Source of the DNA: an uncultured Collinsella sp.
GTDB taxonomy: Bacteria > Actinomycetota > Coriobacteriia > Coriobacteriales > Coriobacteriaceae
DNA: 64,000 bases
Direction: 5' to 3'
NCBI GenBank assembly: GCA_934668695.1
Contig: CAKUOD010000012.1
Coordinates: 3,920-67,919, forward strand
In this document: positions 28,573 to 37,075 of the stretch, piece after piece
Layout of the letters: each line of letters begins with the position of its first letter
Position numbering within the stretch: position 1 is the first letter of the stretch
Translations under genes and position numbers: made by a program
The notes under the pieces: model-generated
Database searches by the model: none
What the model was told of the DNA's origin: nothing
What the model saw: the letters and a program-made list of their open reading frames with translations, nothing else

Positions 28573-28630
28573 AGGCGGGGAAGGCGTGCGACAATGGTGG
28601 GCGTTGTGTTGTTCGCGCTAAGGAGTTGCC

Positions 28631-29443
28631 ATGTTGTTGTGTCCCGTTTGCCATGAGCCGTTGGTGGACGACGAGCGCGGTGCTGCATGCGCGGGCGGAC
28701 ACCGGTTTGACCGTGCGCGCGAGGGCTATCTGTACCTACTGCGTTCGTCCAAGAGCGGTGACTCCATGGGTGATCCCAAGTCGCAGGCGCGCAGCCGTCG
28801 TGACTTTCTGAACCGCGGATACTATGCGCCGTTGCGCGATGCGATGGTTGAGCTGGTGCGCGAGCGGGTGCCTGGGCGTGCCGCGTCTACGGACACTCCT
28901 ATGACCTTGCTCGATATTTGCTGCGGCGAGGGCTACTACACCAGTGCCATGGGCGCGGTTTCGGGCGTGGATGCTTACGGCTTTGACCTGGGTAAAGAGA
29001 TGGTGCGCCTGGCCGCCAAGCGCGGCGATGCGACCTACTTCGTGGCCAACATGAAGGACATCCCCGTGCCTGATGGCGCCTTCGATATGGTGACCGAGCT
29101 CTTCGCTCCCTTTAACGAGCGCGAGTTTGCCCGCGTGCTGGCGCCCGAGGGTTCGCTCTATACCGTGGTGCCGGGTGCCCGTCATCTCTTTGGGCTCAAG
29201 GAGGTGCTCTACGACACGCCATATCTCAACGATGAAAAGCTGCCGAAGACTACCGAGCTCGAGTTGGTCGGAACGCAGCGGGTGTCTGCGAACATTACGC
29301 TTCAGACCCAGGCCGACATCGAGGCGGTGTTCCAGATGACGCCGTACTACTACCGCACGCGCCCCGCCGACAAAGAGCGTCTGGCAAATTTGGACACCCT
29401 TCAAACCGACATCGACTTCATCATCGCCGAGTACCGCCACTAA
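28631..29443 (+). CDS. RlmA-like 23S rRNA (guanine-N1)-methyltransferase
   Basis: A 270-residue protein with the RlmA plan: an N-terminal zinc finger (Cys4, Cys7, Cys20, His24 in LLCPVCHEP and CAGGHRF), the conserved linker FDRAREGYLYLL, and a SAM domain with motif I LLDICCGEGYYTSAM. The GDSMGDPKSQARSRRDFLNR stretch is also family-typical. RlmA enzymes methylate G745/G748 in helix 35 of 23S rRNA and can affect macrolide and tylosin response. ATG 28631 follows AAGGAG. The stop codon is part of the repeat at 29443. Confidence 0.88.
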   Translation: MLLCPVCHEPLVDDERGAACAGGHRFDRAREGYLYLLRSSKSGDSMGDPKSQARSRRDFLNRGYYAPLRDAMVELVRERVPGRAASTDTPMTLLDICCGEGYYTSAMGAVSGVDAYGFDLGKEMVRLAAKRGDATYFVANMKDIPVPDGAFDMVTELFAPFNEREFARVLAPEGSLYTVVPGARHLFGLKEVLYDTPYLNDEKLPKTTELELVGTQRVSANITLQTQADIEAVFQMTPYYYRTRPADKERLANLDTLQTDIDFIIAEYRH

Positions 29444-29486
29444 CCTACCAAAAAGGGGCAGGTTTATTTTGGCAGGTTTTATCTGG
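29443..29486. repeat. Palindromic repeat, TTTATTTTGGCAGG family, at a gene end
   Basis: The 44-bp unit beginning ACCTACCAAAAAGGGG at 29443 overlaps the last base of the RlmA-like stop codon. It matches, with few changes, the two inverted copies at 55682-55783, including the flanking TTTTATCTGG. Its ends (ACCTACCAA / TTGGCAGGT) can pair. This is one member of a dispersed repeat family. Confidence 0.75.
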
Positions 29487-29494
29487 ACAAACGT

Positions 29495-29532
29495 AAAGGG
29501 CCGACCGCGTTGCTGCGCGATCGGCCCTTTTT
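29495..29532. terminator. Bidirectional intrinsic terminator
   Basis: AAAGGGCCGACCGCG (29495-29509) pairs with CGCGATCGGCCCTTT (29516-29530), with a single A-C mismatch, and is followed by TTA on the plus strand. It lies between the convergent RlmA-like and four-helix protein genes. Confidence 0.85.
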
Positions 29533-29578
29533 ATTGGCGTATATATCAGAGTCGCTGAGCGATTGACACGGATGCGGC

Positions 29579-29983
29579 TTAGCTCAAACGGTCCATGCCC
29601 TCTTTCTTGACGCGGTTGGCGAGTACAAAGTAGATAATGCTGACAATCAGGCCGGTAAAATCGGGGATGCTTGAGCCGGTCCCACCCAAGAGGGGCAGGG
29701 AGAGGAGCAAACTGATGACCGAACATGCTAGGCAGACGATGGACCAGATCCAGACAACGCCAGCCTTGGCGGGATTATTTGCCGCGCGGATGCCAAAGAC
29801 AGCGGTCACAATTTCGATGACGCCCAATACGATGACGACGACGCAAGAAACGATCATGGCACTCGTGATATCGCCTGCCGCGCTGCCTGCAAAGAGCGCT
29901 GTAGCACCCATGCCTGCGCTTAGAATGCCGACGACAAAGAAGAGGAACGATAGGATTTTGAGTAATTTACAGGCGTTGCTCAT
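29579..29983 (-). CDS. Small four-helix membrane protein, paralog of 31302-31700
   Basis: A 134-residue hydrophobic protein with four predicted helices, ending in the charged tail LANRVKKEGMDRLS. The segments VIVLGVIEIVTAVFGIRAAN and NPAKAGVVWIWSIVCL are nearly repeated in the product of 31302-31700. No known family is recognised. The ATG at 29983 has AAAGGA upstream; the longer in-frame extension to 30163 is not supported by a ribosome-binding site. The divergent LysR gene at 30177 may control it. Confidence 0.8.
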   Translation of the reverse strand: MSNACKLLKILSFLFFVVGILSAGMGATALFAGSAAGDITSAMIVSCVVVIVLGVIEIVTAVFGIRAANNPAKAGVVWIWSIVCLACSVISLLLSLPLLGGTGSSIPDFTGLIVSIIYFVLANRVKKEGMDRLS

Positions 29984-30139
29984 GGCTGGTCCTTTCGAAG
30001 TAGACATGGCGTATTTGATGCGCACGCATGACGCATGTCGCGAAGCATATTGTAATTCAACAAGGCGCTGTGTACGTTCATCCAATAGTTGAATGCTCCG
30101 CTCATGACAGGGATGGCACTTGCGCTGTGCTAGGTTTTT

Positions 30140-30156
30140 GTTTAACTGGATTAAAC
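30140..30156. promoter_or_regulatory. Candidate LysR-type operator
   Basis: GTTTAA (30140-30145) and TTAAAC (30151-30156) make a perfect inverted repeat with a 5-bp spacer, 21 bp upstream of the LysR start and in the divergent promoter region with the four-helix protein gene. The dyad fits the size of LysR recognition sites; binding is inferred. Confidence 0.45.
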
Positions 30157-30176
30157 TGTGCATTTTTTAGGGGCGA

Positions 30177-31115
30177 ATGGTGAATATCAAGCAGGTCGGT
30201 TATTTTGTCGCCGTATTCGAGACGAAGAGTTTTACTGCTGCGGCGCACCAGCGCAACGTGACTGTTCAGGCCATTTCCAAGTCAATTAGCGAGCTCGAGC
30301 AGTTTTTTAACGTTCAGTTTTTTGAGCGTGGAAGTAGCGGTGTCAGGCCGACTCAGGCCGGCCGTAGCTTTTATGCCAAGGCTCGCCCCGCCGTCGAAGC
30401 ATATCGCGAGGTTGAAAACTTTGACCCGTCTGGATGCGACCTGACCGTCTCGTCGGCCTCTGGTCCGCAAGCGATGCCGGAGCTCTCGATTGGCCTGTGC
30501 GCTCCCGCATTCGATAACGAGGATAAGCTATATAAGGGGCTATCTGCGCTTATCATGCGTGGTGTGCGCGTGCGGGTGAAGTTTTGCACTGTGCATCCCG
30601 GGGTTGCCCAGCAGGAGCTCGAGCAGGGCGGCCTTGATGCCTTGCTTACGGTGGGTACATATGACAATACCAATGATGACTGCGAACAGCTGGGAACCCT
30701 GCCCACGGGTATTTTAGTCGCTGCCGACCATCCACTCGGCAAGAGGCCCTTTGTGACTGTGGCTGATCTGAGCTCCTATCCGGTGGGACAGTCGACTGCG
30801 TTCGATAGCTTTAACAACTCGATTTTTTGGCAGTACAAAAGCCATGATGTCCTAGGTGAGACGCGCGTTATCGATGGCCCCGCTCAAGTTGGGGCGTTTT
30901 TGACGGCCGAGCGCGGCTATTTCTTAAATGCCATTCTTCCCGTTCCCGGTCAGGTCGCAAGTGGGTTTGAGATTGTTCCCATTGTGGGCGAAGGGGCCCT
31001 GACGGTTCCGGTGTGCTTGGTTTCCCTTAAAGATGAGAAGTCTCAAGCTTATCACGTCGTAGAGAACTACTTGATTCGCATGGTGGGCTGTACCAACGGG
31101 TCTGCTGCTCGCTAA
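30177..31115 (+). CDS. LysR family transcriptional regulator
   Basis: A 312-residue regulator with an N-terminal helix-turn-helix (about 3-60, FTAAAHQRNVTVQAISKSIS) and a C-terminal type 2 periplasmic-binding-like effector domain. It lies between two paralogous four-helix membrane protein genes that are both on the minus strand, and is divergent from the one at 29579. The start is ATG 30177 behind AGGGGCGA; GTG 30180 is an alternative. A strong terminator follows at 31223. Confidence 0.88.
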   Translation: MVNIKQVGYFVAVFETKSFTAAAHQRNVTVQAISKSISELEQFFNVQFFERGSSGVRPTQAGRSFYAKARPAVEAYREVENFDPSGCDLTVSSASGPQAMPELSIGLCAPAFDNEDKLYKGLSALIMRGVRVRVKFCTVHPGVAQQELEQGGLDALLTVGTYDNTNDDCEQLGTLPTGILVAADHPLGKRPFVTVADLSSYPVGQSTAFDSFNNSIFWQYKSHDVLGETRVIDGPAQVGAFLTAERGYFLNAILPVPGQVASGFEIVPIVGEGALTVPVCLVSLKDEKSQAYHVVENYLIRMVGCTNGSAAR

Positions 31116-31222
31116 CACATCCGTTGATGCGCTTGCCGCTGCCGGCTCGGTTGTCTGGCATTATGCTGTCGATTGCACCGTGCCGTGGCAATCGAATGAA
31201 TGCAAAGACTATCCACAGCAAA

Positions 31223-31266
31223 CCGCCCTCCGTTTCTTGTCTGCTCGAGAAACGGAGGGCGGCTTT
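31223..31266. terminator. Strong intrinsic terminator after the LysR gene
   Basis: CCGCCCTCCGTTTCT (31223-31237) pairs perfectly with AGAAACGGAGGGCGG (31248-31262), followed by CTTTC. It may serve both the LysR gene and the convergent four-helix protein gene. Confidence 0.88.
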
Positions 31267-31301
31267 CATATACGGCGCTCTGTGCAGGCAGGTCAGATAC
31301 C

Positions 31302-31700
31302 CTAGCTCAGGCGCTCCTGGCTTTCCTTTTTAACGCGGTTGGCGAAAACGAAGTACACGGCACTTACGACCACGGCGGTGACATCGGTGGCGCTGGTGCC
31401 GACTCCGCCCAAGAAGGGCTCGGAAAGCAGCAGGCTCACAACGGCGCATACCAGGCAAACGATAGCCCAGACCCAAACGACACCAATCTTGCTGGGGTTA
31501 TTTGAGGCGCGGATGCCCAATACGGCGGCGATGATTTCGATGACGCCCATCACGATGACGACAACGCTGTAAACCGAGAGATCGCCGCTGGCGTCGCCCG
31601 AAGCCGCAGTGAGTGCCAGCGCGCCCGCGGCGATGCTAAAAATACCTCCCAATAGATAGATGATGGACATGACCTTTAGGACTTTACGGTTGTTGCTCAT
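31302..31700 (-). CDS. Small four-helix membrane protein, paralog of 29579-29983
   Basis: A 132-residue protein with four helices and the same layout as its paralog: VIVMGVIEIIAAVLGIRASN, NPSKIGVVWVWAIVCL and the tail FANRVKKESQERLS. The family is not recognised. The ATG at 31700 is preceded by AAAGGAAC. It lies 60 bp from the Cache-MscS gene on the same strand, which has its stop at 31761, so read-through from that operon is possible. Confidence 0.8.
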   Translation of the reverse strand: MSNNRKVLKVMSIIYLLGGIFSIAAGALALTAASGDASGDLSVYSVVVIVMGVIEIIAAVLGIRASNNPSKIGVVWVWAIVCLVCAVVSLLLSEPFLGGVGTSATDVTAVVVSAVYFVFANRVKKESQERLS

Positions 31701-31760
31701 GTTCAGTTCCTTTCCTTTGAGCCTTAATGGCACCGTGCGGGTGTTGCCCGGTGCCATGAA

Positions 31761-34700
31761 TTACTGATTGGTAGGTTCGTTACCCAGGTCTTGCGAGGCG
31801 AGTTTCTGTTCTTCGCTAAACTCGTCCGCTTCGGCGAGTTCTTCGGCGGTCGCTGCTCTCGGAGCGGACTCGTCGGCATCGCAATGATCGAAAACGAGTT
31901 GATAGGGGGCGATGTCGCGGCGGGAAAGCATGAGCTTTACCTCACGGCGCAAAGAACGCATGACGCTGCCGCGATCGGTCTCCTTGCAGGTGGCGACAAC
32001 GCGAATGGTCATAGCGGTGCTGCTAAGGTCGACCACGCCCTTGTAGAAGGGTCCATCGATAATGGCGGGAACGCGGTCATGCACGCTTTTGAGCTCGTCT
32101 TTAAGCACATTTTCAACATAGGGTAGAGATTCTCCCACCGGGATAGTGACATCTATGCTGGCGTAAGAATTAAGTTTTGTCATGTTGGTGACATTCGAAA
32201 TCGAGCTGTTGCGTAGGAGCAGAACATTGCCGTTGCCGTCATTGATCTTTGTGGTTCGCACGCCAATCTCCATAACGGTGCCGGTATTGCCGCCAACCGA
32301 GATGACGTCTCCAACGCGGAACTCGCCTTCAAAGATAATAAAGAGCCCGCATAAGATATCCGTGATGAGGTCTTTGGCTCCAAAGGAGACGGCGAGCGTG
32401 ATGATGCCTGCCGAGGCTAAAAGCGTTGCGGTATCGACACCCAAAACACCGAGGCACCAATAGAGCATAGCGATGAGAGTCCCGTATTTTGTCAGGCTCG
32501 AGAGAAGTCGACATATCGTTTCGCCGCGCGCTCCAAGCACGTTGGACAACATGCGAAGAAGCGCCTGCGCGATAGCGCACACTGTGAGAGCCACACAGGC
32601 GTACATGATTGAAGCGGTGAGTGCGAATATGTTGAGACCGTGCTGCCAGTCGTTACCTAGGATGTAGGTAAATACCGAATTCGGGCCAAACAGAGCGTCT
32701 TTAAGCAAGACGGCCAAAAAGACGACAAACACCGCGATGCCGGTAAACCATCTAAGGACTGTGCCGAGTTTTTGCTCGGGGGTTTTGTCCTCCCATTTAA
32801 AGGAGATGTTGAGCCATCGGCCAATGGCGCTTTCGCTGTGTTTGACACGGCCATCGGACGTCGTGACGGTGATGTTGTGCCGTCTTGTCGCGAAATCGTC
32901 TTCGCGCTTCGAACGCTTTTCTTCGACTTTTATGGTGTCGAGTGTCAGCAATGGGTAGATAAGGGCAAAGCAAATGGCGGCGATAACTCCGGTTGCGATT
33001 GTGAGCGGAACGCGCTGGTGCATAAAGGAGTCTTCGGGTGCCGCGACGTAAACGTAATAGTCGCCAGTCTCCAAGCAGGAGGCGTAGAGTTTTTGGTTGT
33101 CGATGTTGACGAAGTCGCTAAAGCCGTCTGCAAGCTGCTCGTCAGTCAGTCCTATTTCGGATGCCTTTTTCCCCAAAAGAAGGTCGTTGGGATGATATGC
33201 GACGGTACCGTCTTTTTTCTCGATTGCAAAGGCGAAGCCTCCGGCGCCCGCCTTGATGCCATCGAGCACCGCGTCGATCTTGGTGCTCTTGAGCATTTCT
33301 TCTAAGCGCATGGGACGCACGGCAATCTGCACGATTCCGTCTGCAATGCCATCCTGATCGTAGAGTGCGACTCCGATGTACTGATATGTCTCGCCGGTGG
33401 TTCTGTTGATAGAGAGGGGCTGTATATATTCATCCTTGCCTCCCAAAAGCGAGCGGAACTCGTAGGAGGAGTCACCGTACTTGGTCGAAAGGCTGTAGGA
33501 TCGCTGCGACGTGCTCGAGATCGTCATATTGCCGTCGCCGTCGTAGAGATAAATTGACTCGATGTTGAGCGTTTTTGCCATGCTGTGCAGGTCGGCTCGC
33601 GTGGCGAGCTCTGGATTGTGCTCAACGATGTAGGCGATAATGTGGCAGGCAGTGGCATAGTGTTCGCTATATTGCCTCGTAAGCTCATCCTCGCGCAGCG
33701 CATTATTTTTGAGCGTTTGGTCGATCTGCTCTAAGCGCTCCCGATTGACCGTCGCCTGGCTCGAAAGGGCAAAGAGCGTTTGCATATAGAAGGTTACTGC
33801 CAAAAGTAAGACGAGTCCCGCAATGGACAAGGCTGTTGCGCGCCTTCCCACGGAGGGGTTAAACCGAAGGTCGCGACCGATTTTGACGTATTCGTGATGG
33901 TCATGGTCGTCATGCTCGTCATCCGCTAAGACAAACAGGTCATAGAGTGCCACGGCGGCGACGATTGCGATGAAGGCAAAGAGGATGACGCCCACGGTGA
34001 TGTTGCGCGCGGAGGCGGTATCGCTTTCGGGAATGGCGAGAACGTAATAGGTGTCATCGACCAACTTGACGCGACAATACAGGCTTGTGTTTTTGACGGA
34101 AGTGATGAATGTCTTGCCGTCCTCAAGATTGCCAATGTCGATGCCGTTGTCGAGCGCATCGGTACCTATCATGCTCTGATCGGGATGGTAGGTGATCAGG
34201 TGCGTTTTTGCCGATACGGCAAGGACATATCCGTGACTGCCGAGCGAGATGTTCTTGAGCATGCTCTCGGTCGAGCCGGTGTCCTTGACAAGGGCGTGCA
34301 GCTCTTGGGGATTTTGCTCTACGATGACCATCGTGTCGTCATCGATTTTGGCGGCATAGTATCGCATGACCCAGTCTTGATCGGGAAGATCGACCTCAAC
34401 TGGATCGGAGGGCTTGCCGGTCTCGAAGCACTGACGTAGCTGGTTGAAGCGGGCGCGGCTAAAATCGGCTTCGGTGTCAGCCGCTTTGGCGATGACGGAG
34501 CCGTCGCGTCGGGCAATGAGAACGTTGTCGACCTTGAGCAGGTCCTTGAACTCGGCCATTTTGGCATCGGTCGCTTCATAACCGGCATCGTTGGCCGCCA
34601 TAAATGCGATGCTTGCGGCACGCGTGCGATACAGGTCATCAAATGTTTGGGTGTTGTCTTTCGTTTCCGACCGGGCCGTTTTAACGAGATCGGGGAGTTC

Positions 34701-34844
34701 AGCGGCAACGCGATCGAATTCCAAAGCGTATTCCTCTTGCGATAGACGCGTTTGCATCGAGGCGAGTAGGAGTCCCATCGCTAGCGTGCAGACGGCTACG
34801 GCAATGGCAAGCGCCACGGACTTTTGTTTTAGTCGCTTGGACAT
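31761..34844 (-). CDS. MscS family channel fused to two extracytoplasmic Cache-like sensor domains
   Basis: A 1027-residue membrane protein. A helix at 9-29 is followed by Cache-like domain 1 (about 31-281), a helix at 282-306, a His/Asp-rich cytoplasmic loop (307-320), a helix at 337-358, Cache-like domain 2 (about 360-610) and a helix at 612-634. A cytoplasmic linker then leads to the MscS part: helices near 697-718, 737-765 and 780-803, the pore helix LASAGIITLAVSFGAKDLIT (809-828), the beta domain GEFRVGDVISVGGNTGTVME (840-859) and the C-terminal alpha/beta vestibule. Both sensor domains carry YHP (219-221, 550-552) and a following G, as seen in Cache ligand domains. A ligand-gated MscS channel is inferred. 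Its ribosome-binding site overlaps the stop of the binding-protein gene. Confidence 0.88.
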   Translation of the reverse strand: MSKRLKQKSVALAIAVAVCTLAMGLLLASMQTRLSQEEYALEFDRVAAELPDLVKTARSETKDNTQTFDDLYRTRAASIAFMAANDAGYEATDAKMAEFKDLLKVDNVLIARRDGSVIAKAADTEADFSRARFNQLRQCFETGKPSDPVEVDLPDQDWVMRYYAAKIDDDTMVIVEQNPQELHALVKDTGSTESMLKNISLGSHGYVLAVSAKTHLITYHPDQSMIGTDALDNGIDIGNLEDGKTFITSVKNTSLYCRVKLVDDTYYVLAIPESDTASARNITVGVILFAFIAIVAAVALYDLFVLADDEHDDHDHHEYVKIGRDLRFNPSVGRRATALSIAGLVLLLAVTFYMQTLFALSSQATVNRERLEQIDQTLKNNALREDELTRQYSEHYATACHIIAYIVEHNPELATRADLHSMAKTLNIESIYLYDGDGNMTISSTSQRSYSLSTKYGDSSYEFRSLLGGKDEYIQPLSINRTTGETYQYIGVALYDQDGIADGIVQIAVRPMRLEEMLKSTKIDAVLDGIKAGAGGFAFAIEKKDGTVAYHPNDLLLGKKASEIGLTDEQLADGFSDFVNIDNQKLYASCLETGDYYVYVAAPEDSFMHQRVPLTIATGVIAAICFALIYPLLTLDTIKVEEKRSKREDDFATRRHNITVTTSDGRVKHSESAIGRWLNISFKWEDKTPEQKLGTVLRWFTGIAVFVVFLAVLLKDALFGPNSVFTYILGNDWQHGLNIFALTASIMYACVALTVCAIAQALLRMLSNVLGARGETICRLLSSLTKYGTLIAMLYWCLGVLGVDTATLLASAGIITLAVSFGAKDLITDILCGLFIIFEGEFRVGDVISVGGNTGTVMEIGVRTTKINDGNGNVLLLRNSSISNVTNMTKLNSYASIDVTIPVGESLPYVENVLKDELKSVHDRVPAIIDGPFYKGVVDLSSTAMTIRVVATCKETDRGSVMRSLRREVKLMLSRRDIAPYQLVFDHCDADESAPRAATAEELAEADEFSEEQKLASQDLGNEPTNQ

Positions 34845-34856
34845 GGGTGGACTTCC

Positions 34857-35702
34857 TTAGTTCCATTTCTGGATGAGCGTATCGATTGTTTTGTCTTTGA
34901 GCATTGAGCGTACTTCGACGGCAATCTTGGGTGAAAGTTCGGAGCCCTTCTGCGTTGCGACGGCGTAGCGCTGTGGGTTGATGCCAAAATCGGGCAGAAC
35001 GGTGCGCTCGCCATCGAGATAGGTTTTGGCAATTGCGCCATCGGTCGTCATGGCGTCGACGTCGCCGGCTTCCAATGCGTGGGAAAGCTCGGCGTAGCTT
35101 GCATATTGGCTCAGATGCCATGTGTCGTAGTCAATGTTGCCGCTCTTGGCATCCTGCTGCCGGGGGATGCCGTCCGAAAGCCCCAGCTCCAAAAACTTCG
35201 CGGCAAGTTGAGGTGCAGCGTTTGTTCCGGATACCGTGCCAATTGTTCCGCCCTCAAGCTGGGAGAAGGATTGAATGAGCGATGTATTTTCGACAACAAG
35301 AATTACCGAGTCGGTGTAATAGGCGGCAGAGAAGTCAAACAGCTTTTTGCGTTCATCGCTTATCGAGTAGCACGCGATCAGGCAATCGACTTTTCCCGAC
35401 GAGAGCATTTCTTCGCGTGTCTCGGGCGTTACGGATGTAAACGAACAGCCTCCATAGCCAAGACGGTTTGCCAACTCGTTGGCGAGGTCGATTTCGAATC
35501 CGTAGTACTTGCCGTTGTTGGGATTACGTTCGCTAAACCCGATGATATCCGAGCGAACGCCTGCGTTCAGCCTGGTCTTGCCGGACATGCCGGAAGTGCT
35601 GTTCGAGCAGGCTGGCAGTACCACGGCTGCCAGTGTGGCTCCGGCTGCCGAGATTGCCAACCGGCAGGCCTTTCGGCGTGTGACTGAATGGTCCATTTGC
35701 AT
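34857..35702 (-). CDS. Substrate-binding lipoprotein, amino-acid type (family 3), without transporter genes
   Basis: A 281-residue protein with an N-terminal signal (TRRKACRLAISAAG) and a lipobox LPAC at about residues 29-32, so it is probably a lipoprotein on the outer face of the membrane; the RR pair hints at Tat export but is not decisive. The mature part is a family-3 solute-binding domain: GFEIDLANELANRLGY, then EMLSSGKVDCLIACYSISDERKK. No permease or ATPase gene is near. The Cache-MscS gene starts 12 bp after its stop with its Shine-Dalgarno formed across the stop codon, so the two are one operon. A role in presenting ligand to the channel is inferred. Confidence 0.88.
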   Translation of the reverse strand: MQMDHSVTRRKACRLAISAAGATLAAVVLPACSNSTSGMSGKTRLNAGVRSDIIGFSERNPNNGKYYGFEIDLANELANRLGYGGCSFTSVTPETREEMLSSGKVDCLIACYSISDERKKLFDFSAAYYTDSVILVVENTSLIQSFSQLEGGTIGTVSGTNAAPQLAAKFLELGLSDGIPRQQDAKSGNIDYDTWHLSQYASYAELSHALEAGDVDAMTTDGAIAKTYLDGERTVLPDFGINPQRYAVATQKGSELSPKIAVEVRSMLKDKTIDTLIQKWN

Positions 35703-35948
35703 TCCTCACGACGAATGTTCAGTCCTTTAATGATATGGACGGGCAAGTACGGAATAGTCGAGAGGCGGCGGGTAAACGGAGGGTTGAGGTGGAGGGCAAT
35801 GCCTGACGGGATTTGGTGCTTTACCGCTAAATAGATGCTCGCATTCTGCGATGGGCGGTGGGTCTTGCTGCATGTGGGACAATAGCGGACGGTTGGGTGC
35901 CGACATAAACGGCGCTCACGTATTCGTTTTGCTTGTTAAGGAGTGTCC

Positions 35949-36653
35949 ATGGGCGTCGTCGATCCCTTTTCTGTTGCTCGGGCAGCGGGGCTTGAGCTGA
36001 CCGGGAAGTCCGAGGGCCTCACGCTCACCGACGGTACGATGGAGTTGCGCGCCGATTTTGGCCGCATGCTGCCACGGCTCAAGCAGGGCCGCCTGCAGCA
36101 GGAGCTGCTGGTGAAGGCTGCGCGTACAAAAGGCATCGAACAACCATGGGCGATTGATGCCACGGCAGGCTTTGGAGAGGATTCGCTGCTGTTGGCTGCC
36201 GCGGGCTTTACCGTCGATCTGTATGAGCAGGATTGCGTGATCGCGGCGCTTCTCAAGGATGCCTTGGATCGCGCGGCAGACGATCCGGCGCTTGCGGCCG
36301 CCGTGGCGCGTATGCGCTTACATGCGGGCGAGGACAGCATTGCCGGCCTTCGCCATACGGCTGAGCTGGTCAAGCAAGGTGAGCTCGCGGCTCCCGACGT
36401 GGTGTATCTGGACCCCATGTTTCCCGAGCGCACTAAGAGTGCGGCGGTGAAAAAGAAATTCCAACTCTTGCACCATCTGGAACAACCGTGCGCCGATGAG
36501 GAGACGCTGGTTGAAGCTGCGCTTGCGGCGCGGCCGCGCAAGGTCGTTATCAAGCGGCCGGTGAAGGGGCCGCTGCTTGCCGGCGTTAAGCCGAGCTATC
36601 AGCTTGCGGGCAAGGCCGTTCGCTACGACGTTTTGGTGCCGCCGCGTCCGTAG
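35949..36653 (+). CDS. rsmJ: 16S rRNA (guanine(1516)-N(2))-methyltransferase
   Basis: A 234-residue RsmJ-type enzyme that methylates G1516 of 16S rRNA. Visible signatures are DFGRMLPRLKQGRLQQELLV (36-55), motif I IDATAGFGEDSLLLAAAGF near residue 69, and the catalytic YLDPMFPERTKSAAVKKKFQ. The ATG at 35949 lies 5 bp after AAGGAG; an in-frame GTG at 35943 would overlap that site. The 246-bp gap upstream contains only a promoter-like GGGACAATAG near 35876. Confidence 0.92.
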   Translation: MGVVDPFSVARAAGLELTGKSEGLTLTDGTMELRADFGRMLPRLKQGRLQQELLVKAARTKGIEQPWAIDATAGFGEDSLLLAAAGFTVDLYEQDCVIAALLKDALDRAADDPALAAAVARMRLHAGEDSIAGLRHTAELVKQGELAAPDVVYLDPMFPERTKSAAVKKKFQLLHHLEQPCADEETLVEAALAARPRKVVIKRPVKGPLLAGVKPSYQLAGKAVRYDVLVPPRP

Positions 36654-36701
36654 CTTGCGTGCGATGGCCGGAGCTTCGCCAGCGCCGTGCCGATGCGGCC
36701 C

Positions 36702-36998
36702 CTATTTCCAAGGGTGTGACGTCAGGTGCCACCCGCCGCAGTATTCGCATTTGTAGCAGGCCAAACCACGCCGCCCGCGGTTTTCGCAGTCGGCCATAAC
36801 TGCCTCGGCCTCGGCGCGCGTGCCGTAACGGTTTTTGCGCTCGCACGACTTGTAGCGCCAGGCTTCATCGCGCTCGGCGTCCAGAGCGTCGCGGCGTTCA
36901 TCCTCGCGTGCAAACAGGTCGCTCATATCGCCGCCGGTGGCAGCGCCCAAAAACTCGCTTTTGGCCTTTGACCAGGCGGCTCGCTTTTTGCTTCCCAT
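36702..36998 (-). CDS. Small basic protein with a C-terminal Cys-rich knuckle
   Basis: A 98-residue hydrophilic protein. The N-terminal half is charged (GSKKRAAWSKAKSEFLGAA). The C-terminal half has KSCERKNRYGTRAEAEAVMA and CYKCEYCGGWHLTSHP, where the Cys and His residues could bind zinc. No family name can be given, but similar short proteins are common in Coriobacteriia and some phages. ATG 36998 has GGAG upstream; a TTG at 37019 is less likely. Function unknown, perhaps nucleic-acid binding. Confidence 0.7.
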   Translation of the reverse strand: MGSKKRAAWSKAKSEFLGAATGGDMSDLFAREDERRDALDAERDEAWRYKSCERKNRYGTRAEAEAVMADCENRGRRGLACYKCEYCGGWHLTSHPWK

Positions 36999-37023
36999 CT
37001 GCTCCGCGCCCCTTTCCAAACGC

Positions 37024-37053
37024 TGGTATCATTGCCCAATCAAAGTGATACCA
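37024..37053. promoter_or_regulatory. Inverted repeat between divergent genes, possible operator
   Basis: TGGTATCA (37024-37031) and TGATACCA (37046-37053) are perfect inverted copies with a 14-bp spacer, 23 bp upstream of the GNAT start and 26 bp from the start of the divergent small protein. Confidence 0.4.
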
Positions 37054-37075
37054 ATAAACGTGAGGTCGCCACGTG

